Below are positions 9,583-18,687 of a stretch of DNA of 64,000 nucleotides, one piece after another. The notes under the pieces are model-generated. The model saw only the letters and a program-made list of their open reading frames with translations, was not told the DNA's origin and did no database searches. Made by a program: the position numbers and the translations under genes. How positions within the stretch are numbered: the stretch's first letter is position 1; every line of letters begins with the position of its first letter. Source of the DNA: JAEMQF01 sp963850525 (GTDB taxonomy: Bacteria > Pseudomonadota > Gammaproteobacteria > Burkholderiales > Burkholderiaceae_C); assembly GCA_963850525.1 (NCBI GenBank), contig CAWKLQ010000012.1, positions 62,001 to 126,000 of the forward strand, in the 5' to 3' direction.

Positions 9583-9727
9583 GAACGGTCTCCTTGGGCT
9601 GTGTTGCGTCCAATCGTCGACTGCCAGCGGAGCTGGTGCAAGTCGGGTTGATACCGAGACGCGACCGCCGGTCGTGAACGTGGCGCTAAGCTACGCAACA
9701 ACGCCCCAGCCTCGAGCCCGCCGCACC

Positions 9728-10921
9728 ATGCCCATATCTGACAAAAATCCGCAAGACACCTCCCGCGCCTTCATGCCGTATCCGCCAGTCCCCGTGCCGC
9801 ACGCGGCGAGCGGCCCGCTCTCTGGCCTCAGCTTCGGCGTGAAAGACCTGTTCGACGTGGGGGGCTACCCGACGAGCGGCGGCCAGCCGCTGTGGCTGGC
9901 CCTGTCGGGAATCAAGCAGCGCACGGCGCCGACGGTGCAGCGTCTGCTCGATGCGGGCGCCCGCTTCGCCGGAAAAACCGTCACCGACGAACTCGCGTTC
10001 TCGATGACCGGGCGCAACGCGCATTTCGGCGCGCCGGTGAACGGCGCTGCGCCGGAGCGCATTTCCGGCGGTTCGTCGTCGGGTTCGGCTTCCGCAGTGA
10101 GCCACGGCCTGTGCGACTTTGCGCTGGGCAGCGACACCGGCGGCTCGATTCGCGCTCCGGCGAATCATTGCGGCCTCGTCGGCCTGCGCCCGACGCACGG
10201 CCGGATCAGCCTGAGCGGCGCGGTCGACCTCGCGCCGAGCTTCGACACGTGCGGCTGGTTCGCGCGCGACATCGGCACGTTCGCGCGCGTCGCCGACGTC
10301 TTGCTCGGCGACGATGCGGCACCGCTGCCCGCCAAGCCGCGCCTGCTCGCGCCCGCTGACGTGTGGGCGCTGCTCAGCGCGCCGGTTCTCGAGGCGCTCG
10401 CCGCGCCGCGCGCGCGCGTCGAAGCGGCATTCGGCGCGGCGAAAACCGTGAACGTCGTGCTCGACAGTTTCGATGCGATGTACTGGTGTTTTCGCTACCT
10501 CCAGGGCCGCGAGGCGTGGTTGAGTGACGGTGCCTTCATCGAGCGTTACCAGCCGGTGCTCGGCACCGCCGTCGCGCAGCGCTTTGCCTGGTCGCGCGGC
10601 GTGACCGATGCGCAAGTCGCCGAGGCAGCGGCGTTTCGCGCGCGCTTTCGCGCCCACATGAGCGCGCTGCTGGGCAGCGACGGCGTGCTGGTCCTGCCCA
10701 GCATGCCCGACGTGGCACCACTGGCCAGCGCCGACGAAGACAGCATCGAGGGCTACCGCAACCAGGCGACGTACATGCTGTGCATCGCCGGCCTGGCGGG
10801 CTTGCCGCAACTCTCGCTGCCGATGGGCCAGCGCCTGGGCGCGCCGCTCGGCGTATCACTGCTCGGCCCGGCGGGCAGCGACCGCAGCCTCGTGCGGCTG
10901 GCCGAGCGCATCGGTTCCTGA
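9728..10921 (+). CDS. Amidase (amidase-signature family)
   Basis: A 397-residue amidase-signature enzyme. The Ser-cisSer-Lys triad is visible: Lys39 in FGVKDLFD, the Ser-rich GGSSSGSAS loop (about residue 117) and the nucleophilic Ser140 in GSDTGGSIR. It is shorter than GatA-like members and of the size of small AS amidases acting on free amides or ureido compounds. I start at ATG 9728 because upstream in-frame codons are not conserved-looking and overlap the divergent ggt promoter region. It is the first gene of a same-strand cluster with an amidohydrolase, a dipeptidase-like protein and a Bug transporter protein, so it probably opens an amide bond in an imported organic acid. The exact substrate is unknown. 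Confidence 0.88.
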   Translation: MPISDKNPQDTSRAFMPYPPVPVPHAASGPLSGLSFGVKDLFDVGGYPTSGGQPLWLALSGIKQRTAPTVQRLLDAGARFAGKTVTDELAFSMTGRNAHFGAPVNGAAPERISGGSSSGSASAVSHGLCDFALGSDTGGSIRAPANHCGLVGLRPTHGRISLSGAVDLAPSFDTCGWFARDIGTFARVADVLLGDDAAPLPAKPRLLAPADVWALLSAPVLEALAAPRARVEAAFGAAKTVNVVLDSFDAMYWCFRYLQGREAWLSDGAFIERYQPVLGTAVAQRFAWSRGVTDAQVAEAAAFRARFRAHMSALLGSDGVLVLPSMPDVAPLASADEDSIEGYRNQATYMLCIAGLAGLPQLSLPMGQRLGAPLGVSLLGPAGSDRSLVRLAERIGS

Positions 10922-10938
10922 CGCAGGAGGCGCATCGC

Positions 10939-11913
10939 ATGACCCCTCGCGCGATTCGCCTGGACGTGCACGCGCACGTCATCCCCTTGCGGGAAGGCGA
11001 TGTGCGCGGCGTGCCGGGCGTGCAGTGGATGGACGCCGGCCACCTGCGCGTGGATGGCGCCGAGCTCGCCAAGCGCGAGCTGTACCAGCCGCAAGCCTTG
11101 CTCGAATGGATGGACACGAACCGCGTCGCGCAAGCGTGGATATCGATTCCACCCACGCTTTACCGGCCGCAGCTCGACGCCGCCGCTGCCCGTGAATGGG
11201 CGAACTGCGTGAATGCAGCGCTGGTCGGGGTGGCGGCGCTCGCGCCGCAGCGACTCGCGCCGATGCTGCACCTGCCGGTGGCGCACCCTGAGGTGGCGGC
11301 GCAAATCGTCAGCAGTGCGGCAACCGCAGGCGGCGCCAGGTTTGCGATGTGCGCCGGCGACGCGAGCCGCGCCGTCACGCTCTCGCACGCCGATTACGAA
11401 CCGCTCTGGGGCGCGCTCGAACGCGTGCGCGCCTTCCTCTTCCTGCATCCGAGCCGCGGCTGCGATTCGCGCTTCGACGCGTTCTATCTGCAAAACCTGT
11501 TGAATAACCCGTTAGAGACGGCGTTGGCTGCGGCGCACCTGGCGATGTCAGGGGTGCTCGAGCGGCACCCGAACATCACGTTCTGCCTTGCGCACGGCGG
11601 TGGTGCCACGGCGGCGGTGGCGGGGCGGCTCGAGCGCGGCCAGGTCACCGGCAGGCCTGGCGCCTACCTCGGCGGCGAACGCGTGCGCCAGGCGCTGCGT
11701 CGCTTCTGCGTCGACTGCATCAGCCACGAACCGGCGGCGCTGCAGCTCGCCGCCGCGGTGCATGGCGACGCGCACATCCTGTTCGGCTCCGACTGGCCGT
11801 TCGAGATGGGCTTGTTCGAACCGCACGCGCAACTCGCCGCTGTGGATGCCGAGCTGTTGCAGGGCATCATGGTCGAGAACCCGCAGCGCCTGCTGCGCAA
11901 GCTCGGCGTCTGA
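10939..11913 (+). CDS. Amidohydrolase-family decarboxylase-like protein (ACMSD type)
   Basis: A 324-residue TIM-barrel amidohydrolase related to 2-amino-3-carboxymuconate-6-semialdehyde decarboxylase. The N-terminal metal motif HxH is in LDVHAHVIP. A later metal-ligand region lies in FCLAHGGG, and the final catalytic aspartate is in LFGSDWPFE. A clear ribosome-binding site (AGGAGG, 10925-10930) precedes ATG 10939. It follows the amidase by 17 nt and precedes the unknown 872-residue gene by 11 nt, so it is co-transcribed. Members decarboxylate or hydrolyse ring-cleavage products such as ACMS or gamma-resorcylate; which one here is not evident. Confidence 0.85.
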   Translation: MTPRAIRLDVHAHVIPLREGDVRGVPGVQWMDAGHLRVDGAELAKRELYQPQALLEWMDTNRVAQAWISIPPTLYRPQLDAAAAREWANCVNAALVGVAALAPQRLAPMLHLPVAHPEVAAQIVSSAATAGGARFAMCAGDASRAVTLSHADYEPLWGALERVRAFLFLHPSRGCDSRFDAFYLQNLLNNPLETALAAAHLAMSGVLERHPNITFCLAHGGGATAAVAGRLERGQVTGRPGAYLGGERVRQALRRFCVDCISHEPAALQLAAAVHGDAHILFGSDWPFEMGLFEPHAQLAAVDAELLQGIMVENPQRLLRKLGV

Positions 11914-11924
11914 CTCCACAGAGA

Positions 11925-14543
11925 ATGAGCGAGCTGCGCCCCGCCGCGTTCGTCATGAGTGCGCGCCGTGCCGCCGCGTCGCTGCCTACGGCATTGAGCT
12001 TTGCGCGCTCCGCGATGCGCCTCATCGTGCGCGGGCGTTGGCGCATCGATAAGCTGCGCTTCGAACTCGACGCCGACGGGCGCGGCGAAGTGCTTTATCG
12101 CCTGAACGGCGAAGGCTGGGTGTTCCACTTCTTCCTCGTCTCCGACAAGCTGCCCGAAGAGGTGAAGACCGATCGCAACTTCGCCGCCGGCTGGGACGCG
12201 ATGGGCGTGCTGTGCCAAGGCGAGTGGAGCGCCGAGCGCGAAGCACGCCTGCGCAGCGAAATGCCGAAGCAGCGCGCGGGTTACGCCGACTACGACACGC
12301 TCGTCTACGCGCGCGGGAACCGCTCGACGCGGCTCTTCGAACATGTCGTGCAACGCCTCGCCGACGGCGAGCAACCCGACCCGGAGTTGCTCGCCCCGGT
12401 GGGCTATATCCTGCGCACGACGGCGTTCATCGCCAATGGCCAGCTCGGCACACGGCCGTTGGCCGGCTTCGAGCCCGGCCACCCCTTGCGCCGGCCTTAC
12501 CACGCGCAGTTCTGCTCGGCGTTTGTGCTTCGCGAGTACGTGTTCGACCTCGTCGACCACATGGCGCGCGCGCGCAAGCCGAACGCCGCGCGCCTCGCGC
12601 CGGCGTTTCGCCGCTACCTGGGCCTGGGCAACTCGGCGGCGACGGGCCTCGTTGGGTTCATCAACAACCACCCGCACTTTCTGCAGCGCTGGACTCAAAA
12701 CCACGAGGCTGTGCTCGCGCAGGCGCGCAACCGGACGGTGGACCTCGACGTGAAGCTGCGCTTCGCCGCGCTGCTCGACAAGGCGATCGCGCACCATCTC
12801 GAAGGCGCAAGACCGGTGGACGGCGTGTTCGCGCAGCCGCATGACGTGGCGCAGGATCTGCAGCGCTTGAAGGCGCGCTTCGACGCGGTCGCCGCCGGTA
12901 CTGCGCCGCGCTGGAGCGAATTGACGGATTGGGCGCACGAGCAACTCGGCGCCGAAGCGGCAGAGTGCCTCGACGCGATGCTCATCGAGTTGCACCCGGA
13001 CCTGATTGATGCTGCTGGCGACGCATTCCTCGCCGACGAGCGTTTCGAACTGGAGCCCGAAGCGACAGCGTCGCAGTTGCGCGATAGCCTGATTGCCCAA
13101 TACGGCTGGGCGCTGGGCGCGGGAGATCCACACCACTTCTGGTACCGAACGACAAAGACGCCGCGCGACACGCGCCGCGCCTTGCGCGGCCGCGTTGCGG
13201 AATTCGAAGCCGAGACGACGATGGACACGCAGTGGCAGGTGCGGCGCCTGCTCGCGCACCTCGACGCAGTCGATCCAGACATCCGCGTCGCCGAAATCGT
13301 CGCGCGGCGCCCCGACTTGCGCCACGTCGTCGCGCGCGTGCAGGCGCTGCGCGGCATGGCGTATTCCGAACTCCGCGACGACTGGCTTGCCAAGGATTTT
13401 TCGCCATTTGCGTCGGTGCGGCTCGTGCTCAGTCTGAAGGGGCTTGAAAAATTCGAGGCGGCTCCGCCGAAGTCGGTGCGCGGCACGTTCATGCAGGGCG
13501 CGCCGATCGCCGAAGACGTGGCACAGGGGCGCGACGGCGACTGGCCTTATGCGCTGATGCCTGCGAACGCGAACGCGAGCGCTGATGTGATGCTGGTGCC
13601 GCTGCCTGTGCCGACGGGCCACTTGCCGCCAGCGTTGCCTCCCTACCCGACTAACGCCGACGAAATGCGCCGCATCGCGCCGCGCGAGTTTGCGCGCATG
13701 GTGCAGAACGCTTTGCAAGGCCATGGCGCGGCGCTGGGCGTTGCCGAAGACGCGTCGCTGCTCGTGATGGCTGCGCAAGCGCAAGACCCGACCGCGGCGG
13801 GCACGGTGTTGCAGCAATTGGCGCGCGGCCTCGTCTCGGCAGATCGACCGGTCGAGATCTGCAACTTCGAAACCTGCGGCGAGCTCCGAATCGCGCGGCT
13901 GAAGGCGCAAGGTGCATCGGCGTTGCTCGCTGCGCCGGCGGCGCTCGACTTGGCATGCATGCTGGCGCGCGCGCAGCCGCAAGCGATGGGCGTGGCGCTG
14001 GCGGACACGGTGGCGCACGCGGGGTTGGTGCGGGAGCTCGCGTTGCACTGCGCGCAGCGTGGTCTGATTGGCGTGTTTCTGTGGCGTGACGACGTGACCA
14101 CGCAAGGCGTCGGCATGGCCATTGCCGGCCCGGGCGCAGCCGGCCCGTGGCAGGTGGGCGTGGCGCCGAGCGCGGCGCCGCTTGGCGCGCTGAGTGAGGT
14201 GCTGCGTGTCGTGCACAACGGCATCGCAGACGCCACCGCGCTCGCTGCAATTCTCGCCGCGCTGCCGCCGCAGGCCAGCCCGGGCTTTGCCCTGCTGTGC
14301 CTGGCGCCGAAGAACGCGGGCTTCAGCAGCGAGCTTGTTGCCGCACTGCGCGCGCGCTGGCCCGAGTCGGCACGCAGCGGCGAGCAGGTCGCCGCGCAAC
14401 GCCAGGACTGGTTGCGCAGCGGGCTGTGGCTCGCGCGCACCGATTACGATGCGTTGAACCGTGCGGGCGCCGCGCTGCTGATTCCCGATGCGCAGGAGCA
14501 TCGTGTCCTCGCGCCCTGCGTGGACCCGCTCAAGGTGTTCTGA
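11925..14543 (+). CDS. Unrecognised 872-residue protein in catabolic operon
   Basis: I do not recognise a family. The frame is continuous for 2.6 kb, tightly packed between an amidohydrolase gene (11 nt upstream) and an M19-like gene (15 nt downstream), and the codon pattern matches its neighbours, so it is very likely a real gene. It has no signal peptide and no transmembrane segment, and no P-loop or Rossmann motif was found by eye. The N-terminal third is rich in Trp, Phe and Arg (GWVFHFFLVSDKLPEE, then PYHAQFCSAFVLREYVFDLVD). The C-terminal third is Ala-rich. Cytoplasmic location and a role in the same catabolic pathway are inferred from context only. The ATG at 11925 is preceded by CAGAGA. 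Confidence 0.8.
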   Translation: MSELRPAAFVMSARRAAASLPTALSFARSAMRLIVRGRWRIDKLRFELDADGRGEVLYRLNGEGWVFHFFLVSDKLPEEVKTDRNFAAGWDAMGVLCQGEWSAEREARLRSEMPKQRAGYADYDTLVYARGNRSTRLFEHVVQRLADGEQPDPELLAPVGYILRTTAFIANGQLGTRPLAGFEPGHPLRRPYHAQFCSAFVLREYVFDLVDHMARARKPNAARLAPAFRRYLGLGNSAATGLVGFINNHPHFLQRWTQNHEAVLAQARNRTVDLDVKLRFAALLDKAIAHHLEGARPVDGVFAQPHDVAQDLQRLKARFDAVAAGTAPRWSELTDWAHEQLGAEAAECLDAMLIELHPDLIDAAGDAFLADERFELEPEATASQLRDSLIAQYGWALGAGDPHHFWYRTTKTPRDTRRALRGRVAEFEAETTMDTQWQVRRLLAHLDAVDPDIRVAEIVARRPDLRHVVARVQALRGMAYSELRDDWLAKDFSPFASVRLVLSLKGLEKFEAAPPKSVRGTFMQGAPIAEDVAQGRDGDWPYALMPANANASADVMLVPLPVPTGHLPPALPPYPTNADEMRRIAPREFARMVQNALQGHGAALGVAEDASLLVMAAQAQDPTAAGTVLQQLARGLVSADRPVEICNFETCGELRIARLKAQGASALLAAPAALDLACMLARAQPQAMGVALADTVAHAGLVRELALHCAQRGLIGVFLWRDDVTTQGVGMAIAGPGAAGPWQVGVAPSAAPLGALSEVLRVVHNGIADATALAAILAALPPQASPGFALLCLAPKNAGFSSELVAALRARWPESARSGEQVAAQRQDWLRSGLWLARTDYDALNRAGAALLIPDAQEHRVLAPCVDPLKVF

Positions 14544-14558
14544 ACGAAGGAAGAGTAG

Positions 14559-15617
14559 ATGGACGGTGAAGTCGAAGCGATGTTGATGCAGGCCGAAGGC
14601 GTGCAATACCGCGGCCGCAGTTACGCGATCGTCGACGGGCTGTCCATGCCCACGCCCGAGCGCCAATGGTTCGAGCAGTGGCGCGAAGGGTCGGTGGGGT
14701 GCGTCAACACTTGCGTCGCGGTGTGGGAGAACGCGACGGAGGCGCTCGGCGTGCTCGGCAAGTGGCGCCACGCGGTTCTGCAACACAGCGACCTCGTCGC
14801 CGCCGCGTCGAGCGTCGAGCAGATCGACGCGATTCGCCGCTCCGGCCGCACCGCGCTCGTCTTCGGTTTTCAGAACACGGCGCCGGTGGAGCACAACATC
14901 GACCTGTTCGGCACGTTCCGCGACCTGGGCGTGTGCATCATGCAGCTCACCTACAACCTGCAGAACTACATCGGCTCGGGTTACTGGGAAGAGGTCGACA
15001 GCGGCATCTCGTCGCGCTTCGGGCGCAAGGCGATCGAGGAGATGAACCGCGTGGGCATCCTCATCGACTTGTCGCACTGCGGCGAGCGCACCACGCTCGA
15101 GGCGATCGACCGCTCCGCGGTTCCGGTGGCGATCACGCACGCGAACCCGCGCGAGTTCGTCGGCACCGGCGTCTACGGCGCAGGCCGGCAGAAAACGACA
15201 GAAGCGATCCTGGCGCTGGCGCGGCGCGGTGGCGTGATCGGCCTCTCGCCGAACCGCAACATGACGAAGCGCGGCGCGGCGACGACGCTCGAAGAATTCG
15301 GCGACATGATCGCGTGGACGGTCGAGCGCATCGGCGTGGACGCGGTGGCGATCGGCAGCGACTACTGCCCCGGCCACACCGGCGCGGTGCGCACCTGGTG
15401 GCGTTATGCGCGCTGGTCGCGCGAGTCGGCTCCCGCCGAGCAGATGACGATGGCGCCGCACGAAGGCTGGTCCGACTGGGTGCGCACACCGGCGGGCCTG
15501 TGCAACATCATCCGCGAGCTGGTGCGGCGTGGCTTTGCCGAAGACGAGATCGAAAAAATGATGGCCGGCAACTGGATGCGGCTGTTTGCGCAGACCTTCA
15601 ATCCGGCCCGCGCTTGA
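14559..15617 (+). CDS. Divergent M19 (renal dipeptidase-like) family protein
   Basis: A 352-residue protein clearly related to membrane dipeptidases (peptidase M19). GILIDLSHCGERTTLEAI and VAITHANPREF align with the strands holding the second-half metal histidines (His198 and His219 in the human enzyme). The first half is unusual: the expected HxD motif is replaced by IVDGLSMPTP, and the position of the bridging glutamate reads FGFQNTAP. It may therefore bind one metal, or act as a non-peptidase hydrolase. An RBS-like GGAAGAG sits before ATG 14559. The operon context (amidase, amidohydrolase, Bug protein, aldehyde dehydrogenase) suggests hydrolysis of a cyclic amide or ester intermediate rather than a dipeptide. 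Confidence 0.85.
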   Translation: MDGEVEAMLMQAEGVQYRGRSYAIVDGLSMPTPERQWFEQWREGSVGCVNTCVAVWENATEALGVLGKWRHAVLQHSDLVAAASSVEQIDAIRRSGRTALVFGFQNTAPVEHNIDLFGTFRDLGVCIMQLTYNLQNYIGSGYWEEVDSGISSRFGRKAIEEMNRVGILIDLSHCGERTTLEAIDRSAVPVAITHANPREFVGTGVYGAGRQKTTEAILALARRGGVIGLSPNRNMTKRGAATTLEEFGDMIAWTVERIGVDAVAIGSDYCPGHTGAVRTWWRYARWSRESAPAEQMTMAPHEGWSDWVRTPAGLCNIIRELVRRGFAEDEIEKMMAGNWMRLFAQTFNPARA

Positions 15618-15646
15618 CCGACCGAAGCCACTGAAAGGACTCACCC

Positions 15647-16636
15647 ATGCCCCTGCGCCAAACCCTCGCCTCTGGCCTTCTTGCACTCGCGTCGCTTGGC
15701 GCGGCGCCCGCCGCATTCGCGGCCGACTACCCTAACAAGCCGATCACGCTGATCGTCCCTTTCGCGCCCGGCGGCTTTGTGCACGCCGTCGCGCTGATGT
15801 TCAGCGAGGGCATGGGCGCGATCCTCGGCCAGTCGGTCGTCGTGCTGAACCGTCCGGGCGCGAACGGCAACGTCGCCGCCGACGCGGTCGCCAAGGCCGA
15901 CCCCGACGGCTATACGATATTCATCCCGACGGCGAGCATCCTGACGATCAACCCGCACCTGTACAAGAACGTCACGTTCGACCCGCTGAAGGACTTTGTT
16001 CCGATCGCGCAGATCGCGAACACGACAAACATGTTTGTCGTGAGCGCGAACAGCGGCATCAAGAGTTTCAAGGACTTGGTGGATCGCGCACGTGCCAAAC
16101 CCGATTCGGTGTCGTACGGGTCCTCGGGCGCAGGCAGCATCCAGCACATCGCGGGCGAGGCGCTGCGGCGCCAGGCCGGGGTGAGCCTGATTCACGTGCC
16201 GTACAAGGGCATCGGCCCGGCGATGACGGACGTGATCGGCGATCGCCTGACGCTGCTCTTCTCCGACGCGTCCGGCATCCCGCACGTCAAGGCCGGGCGC
16301 CTGACGGCGATCGGCGTGTCGCCACGCCGCATCGACGACCTTCCCGACGTGCCGGCGCTGAGCGAAGTCGTCGCCGCCGCGGGCGTGCCGAACTACGCGC
16401 CGCCGACGATCTGGTACGGCATCGTCGCGCCCAAGGGAACGCCTGCCGACATCGTCGCCAAACTCAACGCCGCGATGGCGCAGACGCTCAAGCGCCCCGA
16501 CATCCGCGACAAGCTCGCGGCCGCGGGCGCGATGCCGGCGAGCGACACGAGCAGCGCATTTTTCGGCAACGTGATCCGCACCGACCACGCGCGCTACGCC
16601 GAGATGCTGAAGACGCTCAACATCAGCGTCGACTGA
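15647..16636 (+). CDS. Bug-family tripartite tricarboxylate transporter substrate-binding protein
   Basis: A 329-residue periplasmic binding protein of the Bug (TctC) family. It has a signal peptide cleaved after AFA (residue 25), then the family start ADYPNKPITLIVPFAPGG, the GANGNVAADAVAKADPDGYT motif and VPYKGIGPAMTDVIGDRL. Bug proteins capture organic acids, amino acids or nicotinamide-type compounds. No TctA or TctB membrane subunits are encoded nearby, which is common for Bug genes. The stop codon overlaps the start of the aldehyde dehydrogenase gene by 1 nt, so it belongs to the operon starting at 9728. Confidence 0.93.
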   Translation: MPLRQTLASGLLALASLGAAPAAFAADYPNKPITLIVPFAPGGFVHAVALMFSEGMGAILGQSVVVLNRPGANGNVAADAVAKADPDGYTIFIPTASILTINPHLYKNVTFDPLKDFVPIAQIANTTNMFVVSANSGIKSFKDLVDRARAKPDSVSYGSSGAGSIQHIAGEALRRQAGVSLIHVPYKGIGPAMTDVIGDRLTLLFSDASGIPHVKAGRLTAIGVSPRRIDDLPDVPALSEVVAAAGVPNYAPPTIWYGIVAPKGTPADIVAKLNAAMAQTLKRPDIRDKLAAAGAMPASDTSSAFFGNVIRTDHARYAEMLKTLNISVD

Positions 16637-18069
16637 TGCCGAATCGCCTGCAGTTCTACATCGACGGTGCGTGGCGCGCGCCGGCGAGCAGCGCTGGCGT
16701 GATCGGCGTCGTGAACCCAGCGACGGAAGCCGTCTTCACCGAAGTGGCCGCGGGCACGCATGACGACGTGGACGCCGCCGTGCGCGCCGCACGAAGCGCC
16801 TTCCCCGGCTTCGCCGCGTGGAGCGTCGCGCAGCGCATCGAGCTGCTGCAGCGCATCGACGCCGGCTTCACCCAGCGGCGCGACGACTTGTGCAATGCGA
16901 TGTCGCAAGAGATGGGCGTACCGATCACGGCAGCGCGCAACATCCATTTCCCGAGCGGCCCGGCGCACTTGCAAGAGATGGTTCGGGTGCTGCGCAGCTT
17001 CGACTTCGACACGCGCCGCGGCAGCACGCTCGTGACGAAAGAGCCGATCGGCGTGTGTGCGCTCATCACGCCGTGGAACTTCCCGATCAATCAGCTCGTC
17101 TGCAAGATCGCGCCTGCGCTCGCCGCGGGCTGCACGATGATCTTGAAGCCGAGCGAAGTGGCCCCCCTCAGCGCGCTCATCATTGCGCAAATCCTGCACG
17201 ACGCCGGCGTTCCGGCTGGTGTGTTCAACCTGATCAACGGCAGCGGCACCGAAGTCGGGCAGCTGCTCGCCGCGCACGCGGACGTCGACATGGTGTCGTT
17301 CACCGGCTCGACGCGTGCCGGCGTCGCGGTAAGCCAAGCCGCTGCCGATACGGTGAAGCGCGTCGCGCTGGAACTCGGCGGCAAGTCGCCCAACATCCTG
17401 CTGCCCGACGCCGATTTTGCGCGCGCGGTTGCGCTCGGCGCGGCGCGCTGCTTCAACAACAGCGGGCAGTCGTGCGTCGCGCCCACACGCATGCTCGTGC
17501 CGCGGGAACGCCTTGCCGAAGTCGAAGCGCTGGCTGCGGCGTGCGCGGCAGGAACGCGTGTGGGTGCGCCCGACGACCCGGCAGCGGCGATCGGGCCGGT
17601 TGCGCATCGCGCGCAGTTCGACAAGGTGCAGAGGCTCATCGCCTCGGGCATCGACGAGGGCGCGCAGCTGGTTGCGGGCGGCCCGGGCCGCCCGCAAAGT
17701 TTTGAGCGCGGTTTTTACGTGCGCCCGACGGTGTTCTCCGGTGTCGACCCGAAGATGCATATCGCCCGCGAAGAAATCTTCGGCCCGGTGCTGTGCCTCA
17801 TCGCTTACAACGACGAAGACGACGCCGTGCGAATTGCGAACGACACGCCCTATGGGCTGGCGGCGTATGTGCAATCGGCCGACGTCGAGCGCGCACGCCG
17901 GATTGCGCGGCGCCTGCGTGCCGGCAACGTGCAGATCAACTATCCGGCAGTGGACCGTGGCGCGCCGTTCGGTGGCTACAAACAGTCGGGCAACGGCCGG
18001 GAGTGGGGTGAGTTCGGGTTGAACGAGTTCCTGGAGATCAAGGGAATCCAGGGCTACGGCACGGACTGA
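16636..18069 (+). CDS. NAD(P)-dependent aldehyde dehydrogenase
   Basis: A 477-residue ALDH-superfamily enzyme of standard length. Visible landmarks are the oxyanion Asn148 (PWNFP), cofactor Lys171 (LKPSE), the Rossmann motif FTGSTRAG, the general base Glu246 (LELGGKSP) and the catalytic Cys280 (NSGQSCVAP). It oxidises an aldehyde to the carboxylic acid. It starts within the stop codon of the preceding Bug gene and is the last gene of the operon; after it the strand changes. A semialdehyde produced by the upstream hydrolases is a reasonable but unproven substrate. Confidence 0.93.
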   Translation: MPNRLQFYIDGAWRAPASSAGVIGVVNPATEAVFTEVAAGTHDDVDAAVRAARSAFPGFAAWSVAQRIELLQRIDAGFTQRRDDLCNAMSQEMGVPITAARNIHFPSGPAHLQEMVRVLRSFDFDTRRGSTLVTKEPIGVCALITPWNFPINQLVCKIAPALAAGCTMILKPSEVAPLSALIIAQILHDAGVPAGVFNLINGSGTEVGQLLAAHADVDMVSFTGSTRAGVAVSQAAADTVKRVALELGGKSPNILLPDADFARAVALGAARCFNNSGQSCVAPTRMLVPRERLAEVEALAAACAAGTRVGAPDDPAAAIGPVAHRAQFDKVQRLIASGIDEGAQLVAGGPGRPQSFERGFYVRPTVFSGVDPKMHIAREEIFGPVLCLIAYNDEDDAVRIANDTPYGLAAYVQSADVERARRIARRLRAGNVQINYPAVDRGAPFGGYKQSGNGREWGEFGLNEFLEIKGIQGYGTD

Positions 18070-18163
18070 TATCGACTGACTTTGAGTCGCCGGCAGCGAG
18101 GGGCCAAAAGGCGACGGCTGTTCCTGCGCGATAGAACGCGACACCGTGAGCCGTGGCCGCCCG

Positions 18164-18568
18164 CTACTTTCCTTTCCGACTGTGTTGACGCAGCCATCGC
18201 GCGAAATCGGCTTCGTCCATCTGGCCGGCGGCCACCGCAAGCAGGGTGAGCACGCAGTCCGCATCTCCGGCGGTCAGCTCAAAGCCATTCAGATCGAGAA
18301 AGAGTTCGACGGCGACGAACGTCGTGCGCTTGTTGCCGTCGATGAAGGGGTGGTTGCGCGCGATGCCGAAGCCATAGGCGGCGGCCAGCTCGGCAGCGTC
18401 CGGCTCGGTGTGGGCCGCCAGGTTGTTCGGCCTGGCAAGGGCTGATTCGAACAAACCTTCGTCGCGCGTGCCCGCCGCGCCGCCGTGCTCGGCGAGCTGT
18501 TCTTCATGAACGGCGCGCAAGACGTCGGCGTTGAGCCAGACCCAAGGCGCCGCTTTCTTGGTCCTCAC
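18164..18568 (-). CDS. doc: Doc-type (Fic-fold) death-on-curing toxin
   Basis: A 134-residue protein from GTG 18568. The Fic core motif is HPFIDGNKR (residues 73-81), the Doc variant that phosphorylates EF-Tu rather than AMPylating targets. Length and the N-terminal WLNADVLRAVHEEQLAEHGG segment fit chromosomal Doc toxins. A longer open frame reaches upstream to 18751, but it lies antisense-free inside aroE and the antitoxin gene and does not look like protein. The GTG overlaps the stop of a small antitoxin reading frame (GTGA), which fixes this start. It is convergent with the aldehyde dehydrogenase gene. Confidence 0.87.
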   Translation of the reverse strand: MRTKKAAPWVWLNADVLRAVHEEQLAEHGGAAGTRDEGLFESALARPNNLAAHTEPDAAELAAAYGFGIARNHPFIDGNKRTTFVAVELFLDLNGFELTAGDADCVLTLLAVAAGQMDEADFARWLRQHSRKGK

Positions 18569-18681
18569 TTCGCCAGCTCGCGCAACACGTTGCGGCGCTT
18601 CTTCATGACACTTCGCGCAGCCGTCATCTGCGCCTCGAACTCGGCGCTGTAGCCGGTGCTGCCGCAGGGCGGCCGCGTCAG
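18565..18681 (-). CDS. Small antitoxin for Doc (about 38 residues, start uncertain)
   Basis: The frame directly upstream of doc reads GSTGYSAEFEAQMTAARS, then VMKKRRNVLRELAK and a stop overlapping the doc GTG by 4 nt. This C-terminal pattern is typical of small antitoxins paired with Doc toxins. The frame is closed upstream by the TAG that also ends aroE (18688-18690), so only 40 codons are available and no ATG precedes the conserved part. A CTG at 18681 gives 38 residues; the first ATG (18627) gives 20. Either an alternative start is used or the antitoxin has lost its N-terminus. Confidence 0.55.
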   Translation of the reverse strand: MTRPPCGSTGYSAEFEAQMTAARSVMKKRRNVLRELAK

Positions 18682-18687
18682 CGTGGC

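Noticed and set aside
11664..15716. A 1350-codon open frame on the - strand
   Set aside because: It is antisense to four well-supported + strand genes and its translation is Arg/His/Ala-rich low complexity, a usual shadow in GC-rich coding DNA.
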